Assembly: GCA_030762895.1 (NCBI GenBank)
Contig: CM061063.1
Coordinates: 55,011,196-55,075,195 of the forward strand
Source: Sophora flavescens
Taxonomy: Eukaryota > Streptophyta > Magnoliopsida > Fabales > Fabaceae
Direction: 5' to 3'
Length of the DNA: 64,000 nt
The notes under the pieces were generated by a model that saw only the letters and a list, made by a program, of their open reading frames with translations, did not search any database and was not told where the DNA came from. This document shows, piece after piece, positions 10,567 to 20,026 of this stretch. Position 1 is the first letter of the stretch. Every line of letters begins with the position of its first letter. The position numbers and the translations under genes were made by a program.

Positions 10567-12906
10567 TCAACCGGGGTCGGCTGAGCGTAGAGGTGCCGGA
10601 ACACTTCTCTTCCAAGGAACTCCTACAAAAAGCCGTTTCTGCTCATACGGCCAATAATGCTTCCGCTTCGCTCTTTTCTCTCGGAACTTCCTAGCCTTCC
10701 TTCCTCCTGGCGGAAGTTTTGTTTCTGCATGGACAGCAACTCCAATTCCATCACTGCTGGGTGCATCATTAGCCATGCATATCTTCGGAGTTGCTTCCAT
10801 GTTCAGTTCCTCTTTTACCACTGGAGACGTTACATCAATTCTGCACACATGGCTCTCAAAAGGAGGGTTGTTACAAGAGTTAGTCAACTGAAAATTTACC
10901 CTACCTTCCTATACATTTAGAGAGAGTTTACCATTCCTTACGTCTATTACTGCTCCAGCGGTTGCCAAGAATGGCCTTCCTAAAATGATGGGGAATTTGG
11001 AATTCCCTTTCATGTCCAATACCAGGAAGTCGGTAGGGATGAAGAATTTCCCTACCTTTACAGGAACATTCTCTAGTATGCCTAGAGGAGTCCTAGTTGA
11101 GCCATCCGCAATTTGTAAGGAGAATTTGAATGGTCTCAACTCTTTACTTTCCAACCTTTCCATGATAGTGAGGGACATCAAGCTCGTGCTAGCCCCTAAG
11201 TCACATAGGGCTTGGTCTATTTGCACTTGTTCAATCGAGCAAGAGATGGAGAAACTACCTGGGTCTTTCAGTTTAGTAGGCATTTTAGTCTCTACATCTA
11301 CTTGCTTTTTCCTAACCAACCTTTGTGGGAAAGGTATCGGGGGTTGGTACGGTGGTGGAGGGACATACTTCGATTCTGGCTCTTCCTTTTCACTTGTGTC
11401 CTCCTCCGGTTCCACCTCCATTTCAGCTACCCCCACCCCAAGCTTATCATCCCTCAAGTGTATGACATTGCAATGCTCATTGGGATTTGCTTCGGGTTGC
11501 CCCGGGAATGCACCCTTAGGTCTCGAGTACGTACTGGCTTGTTGGGCAATCTGGGTTTCTAGCATCTTGTTATGAGTTGCTAAATTGTCTACCTTAGATG
11601 CTAGCTCCTTTATTGCTTCACTCACTGCCTTTCCTTGTTGTCTAAACTCCTCATTCTGTTTTGTCTGAGTTTCAACAAAACTTTCAAATGAAGTCTCGAG
11701 TTTAGATCTTTGTACTTGAGGATACCCCGGTGCTGCTCTCTTATTACCTTGACCCTCTTGGAACTCATGGTTGAGCGTGTTGCTGTAGTTGCCGTAGGAG
11801 AGGTAAGGGTTGTTCCTTCTTTGGTTGTAGGGATTTGGGGGAGCATAGTTGGGCAGCTTCGGGTTCGTGTCATAGAAGTTGTGACAAGAGTTCACTTGCT
11901 CACCCGAAGCGCCGGATCCATGAGCGGTACCACGAGGGCATTCCATCATGTCATGTCCCTGCATTCCACAAATCTCACAAATAGTGTTAGTAGCACCTAT
12001 TGCACTCACATTAGCTCTTTCAATCTTATCTAATCGTTTATTTAGTGAGTCAAATTTAGACATAATCAGATCAATGCTACTTACTTCAAACTTACCCCCC
12101 GAAATCTTGTTCGGGTTATTACCTCTTTCGGATCCCCATTGGTGGTAGTTGGTGGCGACATTCTCGATGATGTTGAATGCCTCAGTGAGAAGCCTATTCA
12201 TAAACGCTCCACCGGCTGCAGAATCTAATGACACCTTCGAAGAGTAGTCCAATCCGTTATAGAAGGTGTGCACTATTAACCACCTCTCGAGTCCGTGATG
12301 TGGGCACGACTCCAGCAGTCCCTTGTAACGATCCCAAGCTTCCGATAATGATTCTCCGTCTTTTTGGAAGAAGCCGGTGATCTGGGTTCTTATGTAGGCC
12401 GTCTTGGATGGAGGGAAGAATTTTTCCAAGAACGCCTGCTCCAGTTGGTCCCAAGTGGTCAAAGTGTTAGCGGGGATTTGCTTAAGCCAGGCCTTCGCCT
12501 TTCCAGTGAGAGATGAGGGGAACAGTCTCAAACGCACAACATCGACCGAGGCTCCATTAATCCTGATTGCATCGGTGAACTCTAAGAATGTTTCTATATG
12601 ATCGGTCGGGTCCTCCAAAGGCAATCCTCCGAATTGATGTTGCCTAATCATGTTGATTAGCATAGGTGGTATGGTATAGTTTTCCGCCTCAATCTCTGGC
12701 CTTGCAATCCCAGTTCGCAAGCCTCTCGCATTTGGGGCTGCATAGTCCTTCAAAGGTTTTGTATCCGGTTGATTTGCCATGAGTGGAACGGGACTCAACC
12801 TTTCTCCCTCTCTTTGTAGTCTTCTACGTCTGTGGAAGGTCCTCTCGATCTCCGGATCAATCTCACTAAGGCTCCCAAGACTTAGGGATCTTTGCATATA
12901 ACACAC
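10567..12906 (-). pseudogene. Gag-protease polyprotein of the LTR element (one in-frame stop)
   Basis: The frame is open from 12906 to a TAG at 10909-10911 (665 codons) and then continues without shift to 10567, so a former protein of about 780 residues is likely. Residues about 95-215 form the retrotransposon gag domain (LFPSSLTGKAKAWLKQIP; FLEKFFPPSKTAYIRTQI). Residues about 310-325 are a zinc knuckle (CEICGMQGHDMMEC). An aspartic protease follows at about 568 (DLGASTSLMSL), with ILGRPFLATAGAVID near the end. The wording fits the Athila/Tat branch, in which DLGAS is usual. The tail after the stop is rich in Arg/Lys. Gag packages the RNA and the protease matures it. Whether the TAG is tolerated is unknown. 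Confidence 0.88.
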
Positions 12907-13040
12907 AGAGAGATGGATACAATAGAAGGAAAAGAAATTTTTTTATTTTTTTTTTGATTTTTCAGAAATAAAAATCAAACAAAAAGAAAAGGGTCCAGAA
13001 AAATCAATTTAAAAACTAATTGAAATTCGAAAAGGCACAA

Positions 13041-13058
13041 TCCCCGGCAACGGCGCCA
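13041..13058 (-). other. Primer binding site, tRNA-Asp type
   Basis: Minus strand TGGCGCCGTTGCCGGGGA, 6 bases inside the right LTR. The plus strand equals the 3' end of plant tRNA-Asp(GUC) including CCA. This sets the element's orientation as minus. Confidence 0.9.
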
Positions 13059-13064
13059 AAAACT

Positions 13065-14665
13065 TGATGTCTTGACTGCATGCACACAGCGTGCGATTCC
13101 GGCAAGTGTACCGGATTGCCGTCAAGTAATAAAAGATATCGAACCCACAGAGATTGTGTTCTCGAATCGCAATCGGTTTTCGAATCGATTAGATCTGGAC
13201 TTTGTAAAAAGGATTTTTATGTTTTGAGTGAAAATGATTTTGAATTCGAAATTAAAAGATAGATGAGCAGAAAACAAATGTTTTTGGGGTTTTCGATTTA
13301 AACGGATTCCTAGGGATTTGGGTTACCTTTGAGGCTGTTTATGTTGCTAATCTGATTTACCTTTGTTGATTACCGAAATTGCCTTGAAGGCGAGTTTATC
13401 CTCTGATAGCTTAAGCTCCCTCTCGGGTTATAAAAGCCGTGCCCAATTGACCCGACCCCTACTCTCGTGGTAGTCGATCCCAGATTGGACCCTTTGCGTT
13501 CCGTGACAACTCGTTGCTCCTCGAGGGACGGCTTCTAACTCTCGTGATTTCAGTCCCAAGTCTGACTTCTATAGGTCCGACACCTAAGTTCACCGCTAGG
13601 TTCCTCCTTATAATGTCTAAGTTATGAAAATAACCTAAGTTCACCGCTAGGTTCCTCCTTAGATCATCCACATCTCACAAACCAAGGTGCGTAGGGCTTT
13701 ACGAGTGAAACACCCTAGAAATCCTAAGTTCACCGCTAGGTTCCTCCTTAGAACGTCTACGTCACGCAAATAAGCGGTTGCCGAAATTTATGAGTGATTA
13801 ACACACTAGAAATCAGATCTAAAACAATAACGAAATCAACAACGATTTTACATCAAATCAACATCATTTACAAAACTCGGGCAGAGCCCTAGTCCCTAGA
13901 AACAAACTACTACTCCAGTCTTGCCATGGAGATGACAAGCTGGGTTGACAACATAATAGAAAATACAAAAATCAGAGAAGAGAAGAGGAGAGGAGAAGAG
14001 AGATCTATGCCTAGAGTCCTAGTTGTTATGGATCTCATCCAATCTGTCATCTGATCTGATGCCTTGATCCTTATTTATAGAAATTGGGAAGTTAGAGTCC
14101 CAAACCAACTCAAAATCTGATCTATTTCGGTTTCTTCAGGTCCAAGTAATGCGCGTCACGGCCGTGATGGCCATCACGGGCTGGCCGTGACGGTCTCTGT
14201 TTCTGGCAGTTCTGCGAAATTCCAGTCTCTCGCGTGGCGAGCCTGTGCTCGCGTCGCGAGCCCTCTGTTACGGTCGTGTTCTGAATTTCACGGCTGGGCC
14301 GTGATGTGCTCTAACTTGTGGTGGTTTTGGGTCACGGCCGTGATGGCTATCACGGCCGTGATGAACTCGACTTGACCTTTCTTCTTTTTCAGTTTTGCTC
14401 GATCATGGCCGTGATGGGCATCACGGCTAGGCCGTGATGGGCTCTGTTTGGCTCATTTTCTGCACATTTAAAGCTCTATCTTCATCCAAACTTCATCATG
14501 GTTGATCTTGAGCATTTTATCCTTTATATCTGCAAAACAACACACGAAAACCGCCTTACCCGTTCCAAAGGAAAATTAACCTAAAGTCTAATAAAAATAT
14601 GCCTAAACTACATGAAAAATGCATGCAAAATGATAGACAAAGATGATGTGGAATCACACTCATCA
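13065..14665 (-). repeat. Right LTR (5' LTR in element orientation)
   Basis: 1601 bp, starting TGATGTCTTGACTGCATG and ending CACTCATCA, followed by the CGCGC duplication. High similarity to the left LTR points to a fairly recent insertion, after the CACTA element was already in place. Confidence 0.92.
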
Positions 14666-14670
14666 CGCGC

Positions 14671-14775
14671 TCTCTTAAAGAAGCGCTATTAAAAACCTTT
14701 CGCCTATTTTTAAGTAGCGTTTTTCATTTAAGTGCTACTGAAAGTGCGCTACTAAAACCCTTTTCTGTAGTAGTG
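14671..14775 (-). repeat. CACTA subterminal repeats, outer part, and terminal inverted repeat
   Basis: Continues the AAGCGCTAT motif set (AAAGAAGCGCTATT, AAGTAGCGTTTTTC, AGTGCGCTACT) and ends in the terminal repeat at 14761-14775, CACTACTACAGAAAA on the minus strand. Joined to 6905-7104 it restores one continuous subterminal region. Confidence 0.85.
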
Positions 14776-15106
14776 TCATAATCAAATGTGTAATATAAAG
14801 TGGAACATGATAAAAAACTTGATGATCGGCTAATAAAGACATTGTCCTAACTAAATTATGGGTTACATCATTCACTTGCCTCCTAACAAAACTTACACCA
14901 AAATTTGGAAACCTCTCGATAACATCCTATCATGAGTTAATAATTACTCCAAAATCAGATACATCAATTTTTGGAGTTTTAACATGGTTAACAACCATCT
15001 TACAATCTAACTCAAAAATTATTTGCTAGAAATTTAAAGTCATGCCTTGAACCCATTGAAGAGACATGTACAAACCCATAGCTTCATCCACACGTGCTGG
15101 AAGACT
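14776..15106 (-). pseudogene. LINE-type RNase H domain relic
   Basis: On the minus strand, with stops, the translation reads PARVDEAMGLYMSLQWVQG, then IIFELDCKMVVNHV, DVSDFGVII and VSFVRRQVNDVTHNL. This follows the RNase H-like (RVT_3) domain found at the end of plant non-LTR retrotransposons: EAxALxxGLxWV, FELDxKxVVD, FVRRxxNxVAH. In-frame stops show decay. The CACTA end directly abuts it. Confidence 0.68.
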
Positions 15107-15716
15107 GTTAAAATTTTTCCTTCTACTGATCTCCTTTTAATTATTATCTCTTCAATACAATTGTTATGTTTAAGCCATTAGACTAAATTAAATTTTATGA
15201 ATAAAATTTGTATAAGAATAAAGTCTAATGCATGGTGTGAATGAATCTTATATCATATATAGATATAATGAAAAGAGTTTTTAATTTAAGATTATAAGAA
15301 TAATAATAAATCTTCACCATAATGAATAATTAAAATAAAAAATTGTTTAATAATTACATGTTCGCTTAAAAACGTTATGTATCATTTAATCTTATTTATT
15401 CAAATTTTGCACACATATGAAAAAGATATGCGTAAAATTTGATTCCAAAATCTAACATTTAACTGTATAAATCTTTATAAGCTAAGTTAGCTATCGTTAG
15501 CTTTGTCTGTGTATTTATGGCTTCTATCTCTTTATAATAATATTTGAAAAGGAAAGTGGGGTTTGAGAAAGACTTCACGTTTGTCAAAATACTATAGCAG
15601 ATAGTGTAGGATTATCTGCTTGCAATAAATTAACCGTGTATCATTTCAATATTAAAACTGAACAACAAAATTCAACAACAATTTTTATGGTTAATGATAT
15701 TGAAAATCGTGGTTAA
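15107..15716. other. AT-rich intergenic stretch
   Basis: No domain, repeat boundary or RNA gene recognised in this 0.6 kb. Confidence 0.5.
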
Positions 15717-16000
15717 TATTCCATCCGATCGTCCATAATATAAGAAATAAAACTCTAAAACACAAAGATCATGGAAATATATTGGAATGAGTTAATTATA
15801 ATTAATACTTATATAAATTTCAAAAAATACTCCTTCTAATTTTAATTAATATTTGATAGCCAATAATTAATGATAATAATTAATAAGAGTGATGTTGGAA
15901 ATTAGTATTTAATATATGTGAAAGTTGATGCATGTTTCTTATATTTTGAATAAAAAAAAAAGAACCCGTTTATTTATTATATTGTGAACCGGAGAGAGTA
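15717..16000. mobile_element. Stowaway-like MITE
   Basis: The left end reads CCATCCGATCGTCCATAATATAAG and the right end, reverse-complemented, TACTCTCTCCGGTTCACAATATA, both close to the CTCCCTCCGTCCCATAATATAAG terminus of Stowaway (Tc1/mariner) MITEs with a TA target. A related copy lies in the opposite orientation at about 53320-53600. Confidence 0.65.
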
Positions 16001-16250
16001 ATATTCAGTGGATGACTAATGAGTTATAACATCTTGATATATTTATTAATCAAAACCAATATTTCATTAATCACATTTTTGAACTACATTAACAATAAAA
16101 ATTATTGTAAAATTTTGTTATCCAATTTTGATCTTCAAATACCATTTCACTAAAATAAGAGCTGTGCTATTTGGACACAATTTTTTGACAACAATACGAC
16201 ACTTGCTACAATGGCGTATATGTTGTGAGCCGTTGGATCTATGATTCTTG

Positions 16251-16475
16251 TTAATCTGTCCAGATATTTAATTTATTAATGATGATTTTTATTAAATCTA
16301 TTTTTCTATCATATTCTTTACAATCACAATACTCACAGTGGTATTCCATATGTTTGTTACATGTATCAGTGGCTTCATCTTTTAATTCTTGTATTAGTCT
16401 TTTTAATTCATTTTAATTTGTTAAATCAAGCATACTTAATTTGTGAACAAATTTTTCTATATTTTGAGGATTCAT
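16251..16475 (-). pseudogene. Small viral ORF after the primer site (ORF II position)
   Basis: ATG at 16475, an in-frame stop after 20 codons, then open to TAA at 16251-16253 (about 74 codons in all). It is Lys/Ile-rich with a Cys/His cluster (HMEYHCEYCDC) that could bind metal. No family was recognised. It lies at the left end of the viral insertion, so its 3' part may be cut by integration. Coding status rests on position and viral-like composition. Confidence 0.5.
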
Positions 16476-16484
16476 TAGTACTTA

Positions 16485-16496
16485 GCTCTCATACCA
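16485..16496 (-). other. Putative viral minus-strand primer binding site
   Basis: Minus strand TGGTATGAGAGC matches the tRNA-iMet-complementary consensus TGGTATCAGAGC at 11 of 12 positions. It lies just before the small ORF that starts at 16475, and downstream of the movement protein and the other small ORFs. Confidence 0.65.
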
Positions 16497-16676
16497 AAAT
16501 GATACCACCCTATAAATTTTTCTATAAATTTTTCTATTAATTCTCTTTATTGTTTTATTTTTATATTCAAGGTAGTCTTTATACATAATTTGGGTAGTGT
16601 TCATGCATAATTTGGGTTACTAATACTTCATACCAATAATTAATTATAGATTCATCTATTTCTATTAATTTTCTGG

Positions 16677-16841
16677 TTATCTGTTTTGCTCTTCTTTGCA
16701 AAATGTTAATTGTACTCTTTGTTGTATTTGTTTTATGTAAAGTTTTTCTTGCCAATATTGGTGTTTTAATTTGTTAATTATTATTTGCTTACAATATTTG
16801 GGTAATTTCTTAGTCAAAATACATAATATTTCCTTATCCAT
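16677..16841 (-). CDS. Small viral ORF, 54 codons
   Basis: ATG at 16841 directly follows the TAA of the preceding small ORF (TAAATG), a termination-reinitiation arrangement. The protein starts MDKEILCILTKKLPKYCKQI and is basic. It resembles its upstream neighbour in the KEI, LP, CKQ(L/I)I and K(I/L)K positions, suggesting a tandem duplication. No known family recognised. It is open throughout. Confidence 0.5.
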   Translation of the reverse strand: MDKEILCILTKKLPKYCKQIIINKLKHQYWQEKLYIKQIQQRVQLTFCKEEQNR

Positions 16842-17096
16842 TTAATCATCTAATAAGTCATATTCTTCATATATGTCAGAATCAGATAGTATATCATATT
16901 CAAAAGCTAATCCCAGTTCTTCCATGTAATTACATTCTATGTCTAATGAAATAACCGCTAGATAATAATCTTCTTGTCTAAATTAGGCTTTTATTTTTTC
17001 AGTTATTAATTGTTTACAATCAGTAGGTAAATTCATTACCAAAACACTTATTATTTCTTTTTCAGTCTGATCATCAAATTCAAAATATATTTCCAT
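16842..17096 (-). pseudogene. Small viral ORF with one stop, paralogue of its neighbour
   Basis: ATG at 17096, in-frame TAA at 16983-16985, then open to TAA at 16842-16844 (about 84 codons). The first half contains KEIISVLVMNLPTDCKQLI, similar to the following ORF. The second half is acidic (SDSDIYEEYDLLDD). No database family is known to me. Confidence 0.5.
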
Positions 17097-17100
17097 TTGT

Positions 17101-17430
17101 TTATTCGATATCACTATCCTCAAAGGATGGTGCAGTTAGCCTAAAATAATTAGATGATGATGGTTGAGTTTTTATTGATGTTATCTTTTCTATTTTTTCT
17201 ATTTTTTCTTTTATTTGTCTTTTATATTTCTCTCGTTTATTTCTTAGATTAATAAGTTATTCTTCTTTTTCTATAATATGTTTTTCCATTTGTTTTCGAT
17301 TTTTATCTTCTAATCCTTTTTTAAGATATTGGTCGTAGATGTTCATGAAATCTTTCATATTTCTTTTATCTTGTTTTATTTTATTATAAGATTCTTTGTA
17401 TATCTTTCTTAATTCCTTTTCTTTATTCAT
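17101..17430 (-). pseudogene. Viral ORF Ib-like, Lys/Glu-rich, one stop
   Basis: Its ATG overlaps the movement protein stop (ATGA, 17427-17430), as in reinitiating caulimovirid mRNAs. It is open for 57 codons to a TAA at 17257-17259 and then in frame to 17101 (about 109 codons). It is highly charged, probably helical, with EKIEKIEKI heptad-like repeats and an acidic C-terminus (APSFEDSDIE). By position it matches the small ORF that follows the movement protein in soymoviruses; sequence alone does not identify a function. Confidence 0.6.
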
Positions 17431-18344
17431 ATTCTATTTCTTAAACGTTGAGCTAAATCTCTTACCTGGTTTGATAATTTATTTATGTTTTCATATTCAT
17501 TTGTTCTTTCTGTCTCAGAAAAAGTAATTGGTTTTTGGATTTGTCTAAAACTTAGTGATTTTGAATTTCTTATAAATATTCCTAATTCAGTTAGTTCATT
17601 TCTTTTAGGGTAGTAAATTTTTCCTATTTCTTCAAAGAGTCTTGGTATATCGGTTCTATCATTATTTCTAAAAGTAATACTATGATGAGAATTTGTTAGT
17701 GCATAATTAACACAGTAAGTAATTGAGAAAATTTTATCTCCTGGTCTCATTAAATTATTTCTTAAGAATCTATGTTCCTTGGTTAATGATTGATCTAGTC
17801 TCTGGGTATCTAGTGGTATACCAATATTTGGGTGTATTTCGAATTTTAATTTAACATAAGCTAAGTTTCCTTCAATTACTCCTAATATTTTGTCTTTCGG
17901 GTCTGTTATTCTATCATCCTTTAATACTAATTCTATAGGTGAATTTATTCCTTCCTGGAAAGTTGCTTTAATTAAAACTTGTATAGCTCCTATATGAATA
18001 TAACCAGTCTTCTTTCTACGTGCTTCTTTCTTTAAATTTCTTTTTAGATCTATTAATTTCTTTTTGTTCAATAATTGGATACAAGTGTTACATTGTGTTT
18101 CTGATGGTGTTTCATTAATTATATTTCCATAGTATATTATATTTTCTTTTTGATTAAATCGTTTCATTATTCCTCCAAGTTTCTTCATATTTACATCTTT
18201 TGCTAGATTTAAGTCTTCCTTTTGTATTTTCTGAAATAATTTTTGATCTATTAAAATACTTCCTTCATAATTTCCATCTTCTTCAGTAATTTGTATATGT
18301 TCAACATTAGTGTTATCAATCTTTTCTCTTTCTATTTCAGACAT
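17427..18344 (-). CDS. Movement protein, 30K superfamily (endogenous pararetrovirus)
   Basis: An uninterrupted 305-codon ORF, about the usual length for caulimovirid movement proteins. The central part (residues about 60-230) carries the 30K-type beta-rich core, for example GYIHIGAIQVLIKATF at 114-129 followed by ELVLKDDRITD and a later FSITYCVNYAL segment. The C-terminus is a charged, coiled-coil-like tail. In family members this protein forms tubules through plasmodesmata and carries virions between cells. It is the first ORF after the intergenic promoter and leader. Its intact frame contrasts with the broken CP, Pol and TAV. Family assignment is confident; activity in the plant is not implied. 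Confidence 0.85.
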   Translation of the reverse strand: MSEIEREKIDNTNVEHIQITEEDGNYEGSILIDQKLFQKIQKEDLNLAKDVNMKKLGGIMKRFNQKENIIYYGNIINETPSETQCNTCIQLLNKKKLIDLKRNLKKEARRKKTGYIHIGAIQVLIKATFQEGINSPIELVLKDDRITDPKDKILGVIEGNLAYVKLKFEIHPNIGIPLDTQRLDQSLTKEHRFLRNNLMRPGDKIFSITYCVNYALTNSHHSITFRNNDRTDIPRLFEEIGKIYYPKRNELTELGIFIRNSKSLSFRQIQKPITFSETERTNEYENINKLSNQVRDLAQRLRNRI

Positions 18345-18756
18345 GATTAATTTCTAGTATAAACTGAATGAAATTGAATAGGTGATGAGTCATACCTGAT
18401 TTGGGTTCTTCAAAATTATATCTGAATTCTTTGGTCCACCGCTGCTTCCGTTTAGTTAAGTTGATCACAACGAGTAGTTGAAAGTAATGAAAGTAGAGAA
18501 ATATATGAAAGTAGTGTTTATTTATGATCAGTGGTTGAAGTACATAGAACTATTTTGAATCCACTCTCAAGGATTCGATCTAGCGGAGCTAGAGAACTCT
18601 TAAAGGAGAAGAAGGGTGAGAATTGAAATTCTACTTTGCCTCAGCATAAGAGGGCTTATTTATACACTCAAGAGGGCTAGGTAATTTACAAGAAAGTCCC
18701 TACATTATTACAATCTATCAGACTTTTAATAATTCGTGATGACGTCAGTGCCTACG
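18345..18756 (-). promoter_or_regulatory. Viral large intergenic region with promoter and leader
   Basis: Lies between the TAV stop and the movement protein ATG. On the minus strand it holds an as-1-like element overlapping the TAV stop, a TATA box at 18657-18664, an inferred start near 18630, a leader of roughly 285 nt with short upstream ATGs, and an AATAAA at 18517-18522 about 110 nt past the inferred start. This is the layout of pararetroviral 35S-type promoters, with poly(A) signal inside the terminally redundant leader. Confidence 0.7.
18657..18664 (-). promoter_or_regulatory. TATA box of the viral promoter
   Basis: TATAAATA on the minus strand (context GAGTGTATAAATAAGCCC). Confidence 0.7.
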
Positions 18757-18759
18757 TCA
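18740..18759 (-). promoter_or_regulatory. as-1-like element
   Basis: Minus strand TGACGTAGGCACTGACGTCA: two TGACG motifs whose starts are 12 bp apart, the spacing of the as-1 enhancer that binds plant TGA bZIP factors. It lies about 76 bp upstream of the TATA box. The first TGA is also the TAV stop codon. Confidence 0.75.
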
Positions 18760-20026
18760 TTCCTCTATTATTGCTTCATCTGAATCCTTATCTTCTTGCC
18801 AACAGTCCTTTTTTGCTATGCACCTTTCACATGCATGGTTTCCATTTTCTTTAATCATTGAGCATAATAAGTCGAGTAAAGCTGGCTGATAGTTCATGGA
18901 AAGTCCTTGTAGCGTGTAAAAGGGTAATTCAAAATTTTTCAGTATTGCCAAGTCCTTTTCTCTGATCAGCTTTCTGCTAGTCTTGCTTAGAAGCAAAGTA
19001 TGTGGTCCTTTGTATAGTGCTTTGATGAAGGAATCTTTCCCAATAATTTGACATTGAGTAAAAATACTTGCTAATTGATTAGTTAGTATTGCAGTGATTT
19101 TTTTTTCATTATAGTCTTCGCCAGTTGGTTCATCTCTCATGGAAAAGCTGTTATTGCTTACTCCAATGAAGATTAAGTTCTTTGGTGGTTGCTTAGTAGT
19201 GAAGTCTGGATAAGTTGAATAGAACTTCAAGAAGATAGTTCTATCTTTCGCAACATTTCTTCTATAATTCTGGACGGCTTCTTTAAGATTATATGGGAAC
19301 AGGCTGATTTCTTCTAAGTCTTTGCCTAAGTAAAGACATTCAATAAGTCCAAATTGAAACATATTAAACGTAAGAATCGATGATGCTCCTGGAGTAATTA
19401 TGGCTTTTAACACCGAAAATGTTTCGGTTTACCATGTAGAAACAATTAATTTTTTCTTTTTCATACCAGTGGGTCAATCTTTTCAAGTTTTCACAAAATT
19501 TTTCTTTGGAGAATTGAATTTGTAGTTCATGGTCTTTTCTTGAAGTAATTTGGTAGTCATCAATGGAAGAAGGAATTCTTCCTAGTATTTATAATGAAGT
19601 CTTTGGCTCTGGTGGAATTCTTATTGTTTCGGAGAAAGTTCTTGGGCCAAGATAAAATTCTTTGTCCTTGTCATGTTCTTTTTTATAGTCTATCAAAGCT
19701 TTCTCAGCTTCTTCATTGGTGCGAAATCCTTTGTGATGAACTCCGGAGAGTCCAATGCAATGAGGGGCTGCTTTGTGCCATTCATCATAAACACCTGGGT
19801 GTGGTCCATTAAAAATGGTGTACCATTTTTCTTTAGTATTTTCCTGTACTTGTTGTTTTATATTTTTCATATGATCCTCTTTTACAGATTCTCCTTTTGC
19901 TTGTAATTGGAACTCGAGTACTTCAATGTTTGCTTTGATCAAGTCTAGCTCCATTATTTTTTGTTTCTCTAGCATCCTTTGAAGTTGGATCTCCTTCTTT
20001 ATATCTTCAACTGTTTGCTGCTCCAT
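18757..20026 (-). pseudogene. Viroplasmin / translational transactivator (TAV), frameshifted
   Basis: Starts at 20026 inside the end of pol. The first open block (20026-19589, 145 codons) has a helical charged N-terminus and the viroplasmin/RNase H1-N-like fold at residues 67-115 (KWYTIFNGPHPGVYDEW, then GLSGVHHKGF). The frame then breaks near 19595 and again near 19410, and resumes in 19413-18757 with a C-terminal Cys pattern (HACERCIAKKDCW). Total span corresponds to about 420 residues. In the family this protein forms inclusion bodies and lets ribosomes reinitiate on polycistronic RNA. At least two frame breaks make this copy non-functional. Confidence 0.82.

Larger units (their letters stand above)
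7110..14665 (-). mobile_element. Gag-only Ty3/gypsy-type LTR retrotransposon (TR-GAG-like, Athila/Tat-type gag)
   Basis: Two long LTRs (7110-8754 and 13065-14665) start TGATG and end CATCA and are flanked by a perfect 5-bp duplication, CGCGC, at 7105-7109 and 14666-14670. Reading on the minus strand, the primer site follows the right LTR, then one gag-protease ORF, then about 1.8 kb of non-coding DNA, then a purine tract (AAGCTTGGGGTGATT) next to the left LTR. No reverse transcriptase, RNase H or integrase is present, so the element is non-autonomous and must be mobilised by a related element. It sits in the subterminal repeats of the CACTA transposon. Confidence 0.92.
1..14775 (-). mobile_element. 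CACTA (En/Spm) DNA transposon, 5' end and body, split by an LTR element
   Basis: The right end is a 15-bp terminus at 14761-14775 that reads CACTACTACAGAAAA on the minus strand, the classic CACTA terminal inverted repeat. Inside it lie subterminal repeats built on AGCGCTATCTAT (14671-14760 and 6905-7104), then a 5' leader-like exon, a captured kinase fragment, a TNP2 transposase remnant and a Transposase_24-type gene, all on the minus strand. This is the usual order from 5' to 3' in the family. The left terminus lies outside the window, so full size and the 3-bp target duplication (TCA on the right, 14776-14778) cannot be confirmed. Positions 7110-14665 are a later retrotransposon insertion. 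Confidence 0.88.

Noticed and set aside
10985..11575. Plus-strand open frame of 196 codons
   Set aside because: It is antisense to the gag-protease frame, which has clear domains.
13041..13058. 3' end of a tRNA-Asp gene
   Set aside because: Only the last 18 bases match; position next to an LTR shows it is a retrotransposon primer site.
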